Shown here in pieces: positions 55,410 through 64,000 of a stretch of 64,000 bases of DNA. This stretch comes from Cryptomeria japonica. Taxonomy: Eukaryota > Streptophyta > Pinopsida > Cupressales > Cupressaceae. The stretch covers positions 23,376,501 through 23,440,500 of the forward strand of contig NC_081413.1 in the NCBI RefSeq assembly GCF_030272615.1, written 5' to 3'. The notes under the pieces were generated by a model. That model did no database searches, had not been told where the DNA came from, and worked only from the letters and a program-made list of their open reading frames with translations. A program made the translations under genes and the position numbers. Positions within the stretch are counted from its first letter, which is position 1; the number at the start of each line of letters is the position of its first letter.

Positions 55410-57185
55410 TTAATCAAGAAGACCAACAGAAACTGATGAAGAAATCAGCTTCTCCTGTGGAACTGCCTTTGTGAACATATCGGCAGGATTCTCACTTGTG
55501 TGAATCTTCTCAAGCCGTAACTGACCCTCCTCCAAAACAGTTCGGATGAAGTGGTACCTGAGCTGAATGTGCTTTGTCCTTGAATGAAAAGCAGAGTTCT
55601 TCACAAGATGAATGGCACTCTGGCTATCAATATATAATGGGCTATCCTCTTGTGTCTGACCCAATTCCTTTAGAAAATATTGCAACCAAATCATCTCTTT
55701 ACTGGCTTCTGTAGCAGCAACATACTCAGCTTCAGTGGTTGAAAGTGCAACAACCTTTTGCAGCCTAGAAATCCAACTGACTGCAGTTCCCCCTATAGTA
55801 AAAACATACCCTGTAGTACTCCTCCGTGAATCAATATCACCAGCTAGATCAGAGTCAACAAATCCACTTAAAATAGCATTAGATCCTTTGAAACATAATG
55901 CCTTCGTAGTAGTTCCTTTCAAATACCGAAGAATCCATTTTACAGCATTCCAATGTTCCATACCCGGATTACTCATAAACCTGCTCACAACTCCCACTGC
56001 ATGTGCAATATCTGGCCTTGTGCATACCATTGCATACATCAGACTGCCAACAGCTGATGAATACGGGATGTTAGACATTTTATTAACCTCTTCCTGTGCC
56101 TTTGGACACATCTCCTTAGTCAATTTGAAATGACTAGCCAAAGGTGTACTAACTGCTTTTGCATCCTGCATGTTAAATCTTTTCAACACCTTCTTTATAT
56201 ACTCACTTTGGGACAAATTCAAGGTTCTATTTTTCCTATCCCGTGTAATCCTCATACCGAGAATTTGCTTAGCTGCACCCAAATCCTTCATAGCAAATGA
56301 CCTGGCTAATTTTTGTTTAAGATCATTTATATGTTGCATGTTAGACCCGGCAACAAGCATGTCATCAACATAAAGCAATAGGATAATATAACTGCCATTA
56401 TCAAATCTCTTAAAATATACACAATGATCAGAATGACATCTATGATAACCGTGTTCAGCCATGAAACTATCAAATTTTAAATACCATTGTCGGGGTGCTT
56501 GCTTTAGGCCATACAAACTTTTCTTCAACCTGCACACCAAGTTCTCCTTACCTTTGACCTCATATCCCTGTGGTTGCAACATGTAAATTTCCTCCTCCAA
56601 ATCTCCATGGAGAAAAGCTGTTTTGACATCTAATTGTTCAAGATGTAAATCATCTGCAGCCACAAGACTAAGTACAGTTCTAATTGAAGTCATTTTTACA
56701 ACTGGAGAAAATATTTCATCATAATCTATACCCTTTTTCTGTGCAAAACCTTTTACCACAAGTCTGGCCTTATATCTTTTCTGACCTCCTTCCTCCTCCT
56801 TCAGCCGATAAACCCATTTGTTAGGCAAGGCTCTTTTTTCTGCAGGTAAAGGGACTAAGTCCCAAGTCTTATTTTTCATCAAGGAGTCCATCTCCTCTTT
56901 CATGCCTAGTTGCCACTGTTGTTTGGCATCCACCTGCATTGCTTCTTCATATTCTTCTGGTTCACCAGAATCTGTTAATAAAATAGAATACAAAGAAGGA
57001 GAAAATCTTTCAGGGGGTCTACTTGTCCTCGTAGAACGTCTAACACTTGCAGGAGTTTGTGGGACAATCTGTTGTTGCTGAGCATCAGGTACTTGTGGCA
57101 TTTCATTTTCAGGAATCTCATCCAACACCACATATTCTTGTTTGTCCTGTTCATGCTTCTTTTCCTGCATTTGTTCTTTATACAC
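55410..57185 (-). CDS. Reverse transcriptase-RNase H part of element J polyprotein
   Basis: 591 codons from Met 57185, in frame with the upstream gag-integrase part and separated from it by a TAG at 57192-57194. RT starts near residue 105 (NKTWDLVPLPAEK), with FLHGDLEEEIYM near 191, LYGLKQAPRQWY near 225 and the catalytic YVDD at 272-275. RNase H follows at about 445-560 (VDSDLAGDIDSRRS, TTEAEYVA, KHIQLRYHFI). All expected catalytic residues appear present. The part makes DNA from the element RNA in the particle. The Met at 57185 is only the first one after the stop; normally this segment is a product of the whole polyprotein. Confidence 0.92.
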   Translation of the reverse strand: MYKEQMQEKKHEQDKQEYVVLDEIPENEMPQVPDAQQQQIVPQTPASVRRSTRTSRPPERFSPSLYSILLTDSGEPEEYEEAMQVDAKQQWQLGMKEEMDSLMKNKTWDLVPLPAEKRALPNKWVYRLKEEEGGQKRYKARLVVKGFAQKKGIDYDEIFSPVVKMTSIRTVLSLVAADDLHLEQLDVKTAFLHGDLEEEIYMLQPQGYEVKGKENLVCRLKKSLYGLKQAPRQWYLKFDSFMAEHGYHRCHSDHCVYFKRFDNGSYIILLLYVDDMLVAGSNMQHINDLKQKLARSFAMKDLGAAKQILGMRITRDRKNRTLNLSQSEYIKKVLKRFNMQDAKAVSTPLASHFKLTKEMCPKAQEEVNKMSNIPYSSAVGSLMYAMVCTRPDIAHAVGVVSRFMSNPGMEHWNAVKWILRYLKGTTTKALCFKGSNAILSGFVDSDLAGDIDSRRSTTGYVFTIGGTAVSWISRLQKVVALSTTEAEYVAATEASKEMIWLQYFLKELGQTQEDSPLYIDSQSAIHLVKNSAFHSRTKHIQLRYHFIRTVLEEGQLRLEKIHTSENPADMFTKAVPQEKLISSSVSVGLLD

Positions 57186-57191
57186 AACCTT

Positions 57192-59345
57192 CTAATTGAA
57201 TATAACATCTCTACTTCTAATTATTTTCTTATTTTCAAAATCCCATAACCGATAGCCATATTCATCTATCCCATATCCAATGAAGGTACATTTCTGAGAT
57301 TTAGCATCAAGCTTGGTTCTGTTTTCTTTATCAACATGGACAAAAGCTTCACAACCAAAAGTTTTTAGAAAAGAATAATTTACCTTTTTACCAGTCCATG
57401 CCTCCTCTGGAATACCACCATCCAAAGGGGTTGAAGGTCCTCTATTTATCAAATAGACAGCAGTATGTACAGCATCTGCCCAAAAATGTAAGGGCAATCC
57501 AGCATGCAATCTCATGCTCCTTGCACGTTCCATGATGGTCCTATTCATTCTCTCTGACACACCATTTTCCTGTGGAGTTCCCGGAACTGTCTTCTGCTTT
57601 CGAATCCCATTTAAGGAACAGTAATCTTCAAATGCTTTGCTGCAATACTCACCTCCATTATCCGATCTGAGACACTTCAACTTTTTTTCTGTCTCATTCT
57701 CAACCAGAGCTTTCCATTTCTTAAAAGTTTCAAAAACATCTGATTTTTGTTTTAGGAAATATACCCATGTTTTTCTGGTTGAGTCATCAATAAAAATAAC
57801 ATAATAACAAGAGCCACCAAGAGATGATACCTGAGCCGGTCCCCATACATCTGAATGTACAAGCTCTAACTTCTCACTCTTCTTCTCTTTCCCAACCTTG
57901 AGAAATCTGACTCTTTTCTGTTTACCATAAACACAGTTTTCACAAAACTCTAAATCAATCTTCTTTAGTCCTGGCAATAGATTTTTGGAGTGAAGGATTT
58001 TCATCCCTTTCTCACTCATGTGCCCAAGCCTATGGTGCCACATTATCGAATCTGTTCTTGCAACATTTATTGTTGTTGTCCCTGCAGTAACTTTATCTGT
58101 AGCAGCTAAGGTAGAGTAAGTGTTACCAGTACACAGATATAATGTGCCTACCTTTGCACCTTTAGCTACTAGTAATGATCCTTTAGTGACCTTCCACATA
58201 CTGTCTGAGAAGGTAACTATGCAACCTTCACTACCTAGTTGCCCTGCAGAAATTAAATTTCTTCTTAAATTAGGAACATGTCTTACCTCCTGCAGAAACC
58301 AGTCATTACCATTCTGCAACTTGACCTTTATCTTTCCTTTTCCAACAATTTGACAGGGCTCATCATCACCCAAATATACCTGTCCAAAATCACCTTGAAC
58401 ATAATCTAGAAAATATTTTCTATGGGGTGTAGCATGAAATGAAGCCCCAGAATCTATTACCCAGGAATCATTAACATTATCCAAACATAAGATTAAAGCA
58501 TCTTGTAGAGTATTACTTGCAATATTAGCTTCCTTACTGTCATTTTCATTTTTGTCTCCTTCTTTGTTTTTCCGAGACCAACAGTCTTTCTTTAGATGAC
58601 CAGGCTTTCCGCAGTACCAGCAATCTTTCTTTCCTCTAGATTGAGAGCGTCCTTTCTTTGACTTCCCTCGTGACTTCTCATTCCCAGGGCTTTTTCCTCT
58701 TTCCTTTGATCTTCCTCTATTCTCCACATTCAAAACACTACCCGATGATGTTGAAGTCTCACCTGTGCTTTTCCTTCGCATTTCCTCGCTTAGGATAACA
58801 CCAACAATATCATCAAATACCAAAGTATTTTTACCAGAGACAGAGTTACTTACAGCCATAACCAAGCTATTCCATCTTTCTGGCAAAGAACATAAAATCA
58901 AGAGAGCCCTAACCTCTTCTGCAAAGGTAATTTTTACCGAAGACAATTGACTGGTAATTGTATTAAATTCATTTAAGTGCTCCGCTACAGATCCTCCCTC
59001 ACTCATTTTCAAATTAAACAAACGCTTCATAAGAAATACCTTATTCGAAGCCGAGGGTTTCTCATACAGCTTAGCCAATGTTGCCATCAAATCTACAGTC
59101 GTTTTTGCTTCTGTTATATTGAATGCTACAGACGACGCAAGGCACAATCGAATGGATCCCAAAGCCTTTCTATCTAAAATGTCCCACTCTTCATCTGATA
59201 TTGTGGTTGGTTTCTTTGCCTTTCCTTCCAATGGCCGCCACAAATCCTTTTGATACAGGTAATCCTCCATCTGCATTTTCCATAACTGATAATTCTGGCC
59301 GTTAAACTTTTCGACCTTGAATTTGGAATCCTCCATTGCTCCCAC
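57192..59345 (-). CDS. gag-protease-integrase part of element J polyprotein
   Basis: 717 codons from Met 59345, 38 bases after the primer-binding site. The UBN2-type gag lies at residues 1-200, then a Lys/Arg/Ser-rich stretch, the zinc knuckle CWYCGKPGHLKKDC at 242-255, and protease DSGAS at about 298. The integrase zinc domain (HHRLGHM ... CENCVYGK) is near 440-490, and the core with D (HSDVWGP), D (SDNGGEY) and E (PQENGVSERMN) is at about 500-625. The frame ends at a TAG where related elements have Glu, a G-to-T change. Without readthrough the element cannot make RT, so it could move only if helped in trans. Confidence 0.92.
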   Translation of the reverse strand: MGAMEDSKFKVEKFNGQNYQLWKMQMEDYLYQKDLWRPLEGKAKKPTTISDEEWDILDRKALGSIRLCLASSVAFNITEAKTTVDLMATLAKLYEKPSASNKVFLMKRLFNLKMSEGGSVAEHLNEFNTITSQLSSVKITFAEEVRALLILCSLPERWNSLVMAVSNSVSGKNTLVFDDIVGVILSEEMRRKSTGETSTSSGSVLNVENRGRSKERGKSPGNEKSRGKSKKGRSQSRGKKDCWYCGKPGHLKKDCWSRKNKEGDKNENDSKEANIASNTLQDALILCLDNVNDSWVIDSGASFHATPHRKYFLDYVQGDFGQVYLGDDEPCQIVGKGKIKVKLQNGNDWFLQEVRHVPNLRRNLISAGQLGSEGCIVTFSDSMWKVTKGSLLVAKGAKVGTLYLCTGNTYSTLAATDKVTAGTTTINVARTDSIMWHHRLGHMSEKGMKILHSKNLLPGLKKIDLEFCENCVYGKQKRVRFLKVGKEKKSEKLELVHSDVWGPAQVSSLGGSCYYVIFIDDSTRKTWVYFLKQKSDVFETFKKWKALVENETEKKLKCLRSDNGGEYCSKAFEDYCSLNGIRKQKTVPGTPQENGVSERMNRTIMERARSMRLHAGLPLHFWADAVHTAVYLINRGPSTPLDGGIPEEAWTGKKVNYSFLKTFGCEAFVHVDKENRTKLDAKSQKCTFIGYGIDEYGYRLWDFENKKIIRSRDVIFN

Positions 59346-59382
59346 TCAAATCTGAAAGTCCTGCCAATTTACAGAAAACCTC

Positions 59383-59394
59383 GCTCTGATACCA
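59383..59394 (-). other. Primer-binding site of element J
   Basis: The minus strand reads TGGTATCAGAGC two bases after the LTR end; an exact match to the plant initiator-Met tRNA 3' end complement. Confidence 0.95.
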
Positions 59395-59396
59395 AT

Positions 59397-59801
59397 TGTT
59401 AGGGTTTCAAGCAGATCCAAAGCAAATATGAACTAACAATTATATGCAGATTTAAATACAAAAGATAAAGAAATAAAACAGGACACAGATAACACAAAGA
59501 TTTAACGTGGTTCACCCAGAATGGGTTACGTCCACCATACACAGCCGTCCAATCTTTCTTATTATCCAGCAAAAATAGTACATCAACCTTACAATGCCTT
59601 AAGCATCCCAGCCACTTATAACATGCGTTTTTAGGGCAACAAACAAAGTCAACCTTTTTTAGGGTTTTATTACAATGTCGGTTTTCATCAAAAAAAAATG
59701 GCAAAAAAAAATTCTGCCCGGGGCCCAGCCCGGCCCCGGACCCCGGCGAGGATACGTGCTGAGTGTACAGTACTTTGCTGATCAGTCACCACATTTCAAC
59801 A
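59397..59801 (-). mobile_element. 5' LTR of element J
   Basis: 405 bp; same ends as the 3' LTR but with a single GC-rich unit (GCCCGGGGCCCAGCCC near 59715). Confidence 0.95.
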
Positions 59802-60075
59802 ATTCAGAAGATGAAATTGATCCCAGGAAAAAGATAAAAATCAAAGCCTATGGTGAAGAAGAGCATTCCTCTAAAGGAATTGTGGTATTACCCCTCAGAG
59901 TACACAACATGCCAAGTTCTAGACGTGGGCCTACCATACAACATACTCTTGGAGAGACCATGGATATAAGACATACAAGCTATTACATCAACATGTCATC
60001 AATGCTTAAAATTTCCATACAATGGACAAGAAATCACAATATCAGCAAACTCAAATCCCTTGCAATGTTGTAATA
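59802..60075 (+). pseudogene. Second half of protease of element E
   Basis: After removal of J and one ATTCA the protease frame continues: a segment around KGIVVLPLRV, then a frameshift near 59905-59920, then a form of the conserved LGRPW stretch near 59950 and LKFPYN-like sequence near 60010. Not functional. Confidence 0.7.
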
Positions 60076-60963
60076 ATCTGAAATAAGCTCAAGAGGTCAT
60101 TGTTTCACATGATAGGGAGGAAACATCTTCAAGCACACAATCCAAGGAACAATCATTTGCATCAATTCTATGAAACATGAAGAAACAAATGCAGCTAAGA
60201 GATCAAGGGACCGAAGAATATTTGCTATCATGGACAAACAAACAAGAGCAACTTGAAAGGGAAAGAGAAGAAACATATATAGATGTTGCATGCAAGACAA
60301 ACGTTAGGAACTAACCTACTTGAATCAGAATCACATTCGGCTAACATGGACTTAACTGAGGACAATCAGGAGTTTCTTATGAGAGGTCATTCTGACAAGA
60401 GTACCGTTCTAGACATGGAAATACATATTGAAAGATTTGATATCTCTATCATGAACCTAAATATCTTTGACATAATTCAACATGAGGACCCTTTATCCTT
60501 AATCCCTCCAAAACCTATGGACTAGGAAAATGAAGGACATACCACCATTGATACCTTTCCAAATGACTAGGCCATATCCTTATATCTTAATGAAATCAAA
60601 CCCACAACAACTTTCACCAGGGATTCCGCTAAGGTATCTTCCAATCAAGTGGGTGTCAAATCTCCTAGTCGCAAAAGTGAAAATCAAGAAAACAATATCG
60701 GGTATAATGTTGAAAACCATTTATTGGCAACATTAGACTGGGAAAAAGTAAAAATAAAGGACGAATCTAATGGTGAAAACCTCCTTGAGGCGCTGGAAGA
60801 TGGGAGATTTGACACCTTACCTGAATTTTATCAAGAAAGGTCATCCATTTTGATAGAACCAACATAAGTAGTTATCATTTCCACAACTGATCTACATCCA
60901 GCAATCTCTTTATCAAAACTAACAAGGCAAAAATATTTGGAACTCTTCAAAAGGAGGAAAATC

Positions 60964-61440
60964 AAAAGATGGTCATATGCAGACATTCTAGGATTCAATC
61001 CATATCTTACAATATATCACCTGAATATCAGTCTAGGAGCAAGCATCAATATTGGAACACAACACAAATCGGGAGCATGTATTCTATTCATCACTCCACA
61101 AGGTCATGCAATTCCAGAAACATACAAATTGGGCTTTCCATGCACCAACAACACAACAAAATATGAAGCTTTGGTTACAGGTATCAAAATGGCTATAGAA
61201 TGGAACATTACATGACTTCAAGTCTTTGGAGACTCTCAGCTTTCATTAATCAAATTAATGATGACTATCAAACAAAGGACCAAAAGTTAATGCCTTATAA
61301 AAAGATGGTTGATGATATCAAGAAATAATTTGTAAAAATAACTTTCCAGCAGATTCCAAGAAATGACAACAAAGCAATAGATGCCATGGCAACACTTGCT
61401 TCTCTCCTTCAGACACAGGAAAATCAACAACGTTATGAAT
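60964..61440 (+). pseudogene. RT stump fused to extra RNase H of element E
   Basis: Codons from about 60964 (WSYADILGFNPYL) match the entry to a gypsy RT. At the bases GGAGCA (61036-61041) the frame switches to the extra RNase H of Tat elements (NIGTQHKSGAC, then TNNTTKYEALVTGIKMA, then GDSQLSL, then DAMATLASL near 61382). The whole RT and its own RNase H, some 1.5-2 kb, are missing. The first catalytic Asp of the extra RNase H is also lost, because the join supplies Leu-Gly-Ala instead of Asp-Gly-Ala. Frameshifts and a stop follow near 61215-61330. Confidence 0.7.
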
Positions 61441-61559
61441 TCCTGGTAGAAGAGTTGTTTTACCCTGCTCATAATTGTCCTAATTCCCAAACTATCTGTC
61501 ACCTTGTGAGGCATGATTCCTCCCACTATGGCCAAACTTACACATACCTGAAAGATAAC

Positions 61560-62780
61560 ACCTTACCTCCCGATTTATCAAAAAATCAAAAGAGAAACTT
61601 TATTCGCCAATCCTCCCATTTTACTCTCGTCACGGATACCCTATTTAAATGAAGTCTAGACAATACTCTTTTAAGATGTCTCGAACAAGAAGAATCTGAG
61701 AAGGCCTTACGTGAAGTCCATAACGACATTTGTGGCACTCATTCAAGTGGTCTTACCCTTTCGAAAAAACTCATACGCTTGGGCTATTATTGGCTGACTA
61801 TGGAACGAGATTCTTTTTAGATAGCTAGAACATGTAAACAATGTCAGATCCATGGGAATTTGATTCATGCACCAACACAAGAACTTCATGCTTTGGCAAC
61901 ATCTTGGCCTTTTTGTCAATGGGGTCTTGATCTCGTAGGAAAGATAAATCCTTCTTCATCTAATGGTCACAAATTCATCCTTGTAGCTACAAAATATTTC
62001 ACAAAATGGATTGAGACAGTACCTCTCATAAATATCACAGGAAAACAAATTGCTACATTTATCTTGAATTACATCATCTGTCGCTATAGAATACCAATGA
62101 CCATTATCAATGATAATGGGTGACCATTCAAGAAAAATGATGTACAGGAGTTATGTGAGAAATTCAAGATCCAACACAGATTCTCCACACCCTACTATCC
62201 ACAAGGGAATGGGCAAGCAGAAGCATCAAACAAAACTATTCTGAAAATCCTCAAAAAGACAGTGAATGGTGCTGGAAAAGATTGGCATATTCAATTAAAC
62301 CCTGCTCTATGGGCCTATCGTACTAGTATTCGCACACCAACAGGTGCCACACCTTTCTCTCTTGTTTATGGATCAGAAGAAATATTGCCAATAGAAGTAG
62401 AGATACCTTCTCTACGAGTATCATTAAAAGGTCTCATCCCAGATGAAGAACAATGAGTATCTAGACCGCAAGAGTTAGAACTGATCCATGAACGAAGACA
62501 AAATTCCTTTGATCATTTAAAGGTATATCAACAAAGAATGTGCCGGAGCTATAATCACAGGGTCAAACCACAAATTTTTCAAGTAGGGGAACTAGTACTA
62601 AAGGAAAATCCATGAAACCAGTCAGATCAAGAAAAGAAAGGAAAATTTGAAACAAACTAGTTAGGTTCATTTGTGGTCACAACAGTATTTGGGTCGAGAG
62701 CATATCAGCTATCAACACAAGACGAGGATCAGCTCGAGGAACCCATCAATAGCATGCATCTGAAGAAGTTTTATGTCTGA
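61560..62780 (+). pseudogene. Integrase of element E
   Basis: A His-His-Cys-Cys zinc region (HNDICGTH ... CKQCQ, 61720-61850) precedes the core with D (WGLDLVGKI, 61920), D (NDNG, 62112) and E (QGNGQAEASNK, 62205), then a C-terminal chromatin/DNA-binding-like tail to 62780. In-frame stops lie near 61650, 61819, 62122, 62455, 62614 and 62660. Most sit where relatives have Arg (CGA) or Trp (TGG), pointing to cytosine deamination. Confidence 0.8.
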
Positions 62781-62960
62781 AAAAGTAGAAAAATCCAAAA
62801 AAAGTGAAAAAGCAGAAAATCCAAAAAAAAGTGAAAAAGCAGAAAATCCAAAAAAAGTGAAAAAGCAGAAAAATCCAAAAACAATGAAAAAGCAAAAAAT
62901 ACAAAAACAGTGAAAAACAATGAAAAAATTAAAAAAATCAAATATGAGAAAAAGTGCAAT
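62776..62960 (+). repeat. Purine-rich tandem repeat after integrase of E
   Basis: About six imperfect units of some 27 bp of the type GAAAAAGCAGAAAATCC directly follow the last integrase codon. The long Phe-rich frames on the other strand here are artefacts. Confidence 0.9.
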
Positions 62961-64000
62961 AAAAACAGATGGTGAAAACCTAGCAAACAAGCGCTATCTG
63001 TTAGCTAGCTCTTCCATCTATTAGTTCATGCATCTTTCTGCTTGCATTCATTTTCCATCAGTGTTGTTCATATGCATCATGAAGCCTTTGTACATACGCA
63101 GGCATCCCAACTAAATCTCTTGCCATGGTTTGGATCATTGGGTATATCATAACGAATTTGTTTCTAGGCTTGGGGAAAAATCCTACACTTAGCTGGGGGC
63201 AAAACTTTTGATCAATTCTAAGCTTAATCAAACATGTAGAACAAATGGTTAGACAACTCTTATCAAGTGAAAACTGTGACATGTCCAACATTGAACACGA
63301 GATCAAATTATCAACCATCAAACTATCACAAAGTCACTCTAAGCACATCACATACTTTTCAATGGATGATATCTTTTGGATAATGATTTTAACATGATTG
63401 TTCAACTTTTCTATAATTGATTTTCGCTATCATGATTTCTGAGTGACTCCAGGATGTCTTTGACTAGAGGAACAGGGAAGGAACATGATATTTTTTTTGT
63501 CTATTGTTTGAAAATTAATCATTAATATGTGCAAATTTGTCTCAGGACATGATCAACTATGTATCATCGAAGACATTTCCGATTTGCGTATTGAAATGGT
63601 TAATACTGCCTATTTTACGCAAGCAACACGCAGGTCATCTTGGTTTAATTATACCTCGATGCTTGTGCTAACTTGCCATATCAAAATCCAGGAAAGCAAT
63701 GCTCAGGTCATCATGGTTTAATAATACCATTGATGTTTGCACTCACTTCCCACATTTTAAAAAGCTCAATGATGATAAAAACGCAATAATTCAGTGACTC
63801 CTCCATTTATAGCTTTGCATTTTCATTTGCATTTAGCTTGCATTTCATTCTTGCATGGGATCCCGCATGCTCCTTTTCTCCAAGGTTAAATCTATCACAG
63901 GAATCATCAAGGTATCATCACAAGTGTATACACAATTAGACTAATGACTCATATCTCTCCAGATATTGATGACCCAACGAAAAATCTTATGCTATCCTCT
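62961..64000 (+). other. 3' untranslated region of element E
   Basis: No gene is supported. A G-rich AGCTGGGGGCAAAAC near 63190 may be a polypurine-tract relic. Two copies of GGTCATCTTGGTTTAAT-like sequence (about 63630 and 63705) form a direct repeat. No LTR start matching TGTATACACCTAAAAATGG is present. Confidence 0.5.

Larger units (their letters stand above)
54810..59801 (-). mobile_element. Element J: near-intact copia LTR retrotransposon
   Basis: LTRs at 54810-55273 (3') and 59397-59801 (5'), and a perfect 5-bp target duplication ATTCA at 54805-54809 and 59802-59806. The initiator-Met primer-binding site and polypurine tract are in place, with a single long gag-pol frame interrupted by one nonsense codon. 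The two LTRs differ at only about four positions over some 400 aligned bases plus one GC-rich indel, so this is the youngest insertion in the window. Domain order PR-INT-RT-RH is copia-type, probably Tork-like. Confidence 0.95.
51115..64000 (+). mobile_element. Element E: Ty3/gypsy (Tat-like) retrotransposon, deleted, split by J
   Basis: The plus-strand order is 5' LTR (51115-52164), primer-binding site (52169), leader with two word arrays, remnant before the protease, protease split by copia element J (54810-59801), RT stump fused to an extra RNase H (about 60964-61440), integrase (about 61560-62780) and 3' untranslated sequence to the window end. Gag core, RT and the RT-linked RNase H are missing. 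An RNase H directly before integrase with TNN-x-x-YEAL and GDS motifs is the mark of the Tat lineage. The 3' LTR was not found before 64000. Confidence 0.85.

Noticed and set aside
62712-62990. Phe-rich minus-strand frames resembling membrane proteins
   Set aside because: They lie entirely over the purine-rich tandem repeat after the E integrase.
63925-63940. TGTATACACAATTAG as the start of the 3' LTR of E
   Set aside because: Only the first nine bases agree with the 5' LTR start; the following sequence differs and no polypurine tract precedes it.

Overview
The window looks like nuclear DNA of a seed plant with a large, gene-poor, retrotransposon-packed genome. The evidence is plant-type Ty3/gypsy (Tat-like) and Ty1/copia LTR elements inserted into one another, an L1-type LINE 3' end, MITE-like elements, and a single intact intronless host gene with plant LRR consensus. 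A gymnosperm is possible from the density of decayed elements, but nothing seen here proves it.

Layout. Positions 1-27763 form a nest of LTR elements opened only on its right side. From innermost to outermost: element A (gypsy, minus, 1-6793) sits in the protease region of element B (gypsy, minus, 6794-10372). B sits in the gag of element D (gypsy, minus, 10373-10543 and 17997-20744). D is also interrupted by element C (copia, plus, 10544-17996, complete with both LTRs). D itself sits in the 5' LTR of element F (copia, plus, 20745-27763). The left halves of A, B, D and the first part of the F 5' LTR should lie to the left of this window.

Positions 27780-30440 hold a broken multi-exon gene of unknown type on the minus strand. 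Positions 30860-35470 hold a degenerate word-repeat tract, a gag zinc-motif remnant, a gypsy LTR (H) and the 3' end plus LTR of another element (I). Positions 36490-38760 carry the one convincing host gene, a secreted leucine-rich-repeat protein with promoter, coding region and polyadenylation signals. Positions 38760-51114 are non-coding: a SINE-like unit, a LINE 3' fragment, a large inverted repeat whose spacer holds two MITE-like elements, and an orphan inverted copy of the LRR gene's 5' flank.

Positions 51115-64000 hold element E (gypsy, plus). It has lost gag and the RT-RNase H core by deletion. Its protease is split by element J (54810-59801), a young, almost intact copia element with a 5-bp target duplication and a single in-frame nonsense codon.

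The most notable signals are: (i) family-specific short words repeated in two clusters at matching places in the leaders of A and E; (ii) the long, pol-less second reading frame of element C, with a coiled coil and SV40-like nuclear-localisation motifs; (iii) the inverted duplicate of the LRR promoter region; and (iv) the nested insertion order, which makes testable predictions about the sequence to the left.
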